This document shows positions 51,476-52,096 of a DNA stretch of 52,096 bases, piece after piece (within the stretch, counting starts at the first letter, position 1; each line of letters opens with the position of its first letter). The translations under genes were made by a program, and so were the position numbers. Origin of the DNA: CAITNM01 sp037138055. Its GTDB lineage: Bacteria; Pseudomonadota; Alphaproteobacteria; Paracaedibacterales; CAITNM01. The notes below the pieces were generated by a model, which saw only the letters and a list, made by a program, of their open reading frames with translations, made no database searches and was not told where the DNA came from. The stretch covers positions 1 through 52,096 of the forward strand of contig JBAXJB010000010.1 in NCBI GenBank assembly GCA_037138055.1, in the 5' to 3' direction.

Positions 51476-51604
51476 CCGTCCAGCCGTCCACCATATAGGA
51501 AAACTGCGGCTTTCAGACTTTTTTATCCGTCCACCTATCCGTCCACTTGGACACTTATCCGTCCAGCCGTCCAGTAAAAATCAAAAAATTGCAAAAGTGG
51601 ACGG
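51476..51604. repeat. Iteron-like cluster of CCGTCCA repeats
   Basis: Six direct copies of CCGTCCA lie at 51476, 51484, 51527, 51539, 51559 and 51567 (7 bases each), and one inverted copy TGGACGG at 51598-51604. The copies come in close pairs 8 or 12 bases apart. Such clusters serve as replication-initiator or repressor binding sites in plasmids, phages and integrated elements. The gene at 51664-51966 begins on the other side and is read toward the cluster. Confidence 0.6.
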
Positions 51605-51663
51605 CAAATATCAAGGGATTAAAACATCTTGAGAAAAGAAATTCAGTGAGAGCATGTAAAGAT

Positions 51664-51966
51664 TTAAAGACCGTTAAATGCTCTGCCACCATTAGCCCAC
51701 ATCCAAGCTGATAGACTAATGTGGTAATCATAGAGATGTTCTGGTGGTTCTTTGCCATTACTGGCTGCTAGAGATTTTGCAATACGAATTTGTGATGGCT
51801 TGGCTGGTCTGCCGTAACGCTCGGGGATTTTAATTGGTTTGCTTGGCCTGCACTCTTTAGCGATATTTTTGATGAAATATTCGTGTTCTTGGGATACCCA
51901 AACTCTTACTTGCACGAATCCTTCTTCTTGCTTTTTCATCCGATAATTTTGCATTCTTGCTGTCAT
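51664..51966 (-). CDS. Small phage- or island-type protein, unknown
   Basis: A protein of 100 residues from the Met at 51966; 20 extra upstream codons are possible. The N-terminus (MTARMQNYRMKKQEEGFVQVRVWVS) resembles short proteins common in alphaproteobacterial prophages and islands, with a basic helix then GxVxVxVWV and a following helix, perhaps a ribbon-helix-helix DNA-binding fold. The remainder (ECRPSKPIKIPERYGRPAKPSQIRIAKSLA) is basic. Two copies of a 16-base repeat lie upstream of the gene. Confidence 0.55.
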   Translation of the reverse strand: MTARMQNYRMKKQEEGFVQVRVWVSQEHEYFIKNIAKECRPSKPIKIPERYGRPAKPSQIRIAKSLAASNGKEPPEHLYDYHISLSAWMWANGGRAFNGL

Positions 51967-52044
51967 AAATGAACGCCGTAGGCAATTTAGTGATGTAAAA
52001 AGTGTAGCGCACTTTGTGCTTCGCATCAGTGCGCATTTAGATGA

Positions 52045-52082
52045 CTAACGTCAATTAGAATTTCTCCTAACGACAATTAAAA
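52045..52082. repeat. Two direct 16-base repeats, probable operator
   Basis: CTAACGTCAATTAGAA at 52045-52060 and CTAACGACAATTAAAA at 52067-52082 match at 14 of 16 positions. The starts are 22 bases apart, two helical turns. They sit upstream of the minus-strand gene at 51664-51966, toward the window end, and would suit binding of a phage-type repressor to one face of the helix. Confidence 0.5.
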
Positions 52083-52096
52083 GTTCCATTTATTAA

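Larger units (their letters stand above)
51237..51663. other. Gene-free repeat-rich segment downstream of tRNA-Arg
   Basis: 427 bases without a convincing gene. The left part contains a doubled GGGGTTAC (51283-51301). The right part contains a cluster of CCGTCCA repeats (51476-51604). Small frames here are made of the repeat sequence and are not believed. No integrase gene lies within the window. Confidence 0.5.

Noticed and set aside
51476..51604. CRISPR array
   Set aside because: Repeats are only seven bases, irregularly spaced and partly inverted; no spacers of constant length and no cas genes.
51555..51758. 67-codon minus-strand frame across the repeat cluster
   Set aside because: Composed largely of repeat sequence and overlaps a better-supported gene in another frame.

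Overview
The window is an AT-rich bacterial chromosome segment with mainly housekeeping genes. Its content points to an alphaproteobacterium: a Ros/MucR regulator, the miaB-phoH-ybeY-corC series, CtaA heme A synthase, Coq7 ubiquinone hydroxylase, and complex I subunits NuoL, NuoM and NuoN. High A+T, several lineage-specific exported proteins and loosely scattered operons suggest a host-associated lineage such as Holosporales. That placement is an inference from gene content; no marker phylogeny could be run.

Layout. 0.2-4.3 kb: mucR then miaB-phoH-ybeY-corC. 4.4-10.5 kb: a small exported ORF converging on ctaA, then yggT, rbfA, an unknown membrane protein, gltX, an arginase-family gene, trxA, tRNA-Asn(GTT) and rpsT with its terminator. 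10.5-16.2 kb, minus strand: a dicarboxylate-type symporter, kdsD, rnd, an exported BPL_N/amidotransferase-like protein, coq7, dsbB and a YqaA-type membrane protein. 16.3-21.5 kb: glmS, then class I ribonucleotide reductase nrdA-nrdB on the minus strand behind a cobalamin riboswitch. 21.6-25.5 kb: a CatB-like and an AAC(6')-like acetyltransferase in tandem, ispB, trmN6 and a WecA/MraY-like glycosyltransferase. 25.6-30.5 kb: nuoL-nuoM-nuoN. 30.5-33.9 kb, minus: typA, a divergent ccmB and lpxK. 34.2-35.5 kb: two paralogous exported two-helix proteins of unknown function. 35.5-39.9 kb, minus: hinT-atpC-holC-pheS-pheT. 40.0-43.6 kb: a compact five-gene plus-strand set (Cass2/GyrI-like ligand-binding protein, PCO/ADO-like thiol dioxygenase, small membrane protein, ABC exporter, CatB acetyltransferase). 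43.7-51.0 kb: L,D-transpeptidase, ubiA, rsmE, a D,D-carboxypeptidase, an exported unknown, fabF-acpP and ychF. 51.16 kb: tRNA-Arg(CCT), followed by a repeat-rich, probably mobile-element segment running off the right end.

How it fits together. Respiration and quinone synthesis (CtaA, NuoLMN, UbiA, Coq7, IspB), envelope building (LpxK, KdsD, GlmS, L,D-transpeptidase, D,D-carboxypeptidase, WecA-like) and translation (two tRNAs, PheST, GltX, MiaB, RsmE, RbfA, YbeY, TypA, YchF) dominate. The most notable regulation is the B12 riboswitch upstream of a B12-independent ribonucleotide reductase; a terminator/antiterminator pair and a hairpin covering the nrdA ribosome binding site can be read in its leader. 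The best candidate for an undescribed system is the five-gene xenobiotic-handling-like set at 39988-43646. Next are the tandem exported two-helix paralogs with an AT-rich upstream element that recurs before an unrelated exported gene.
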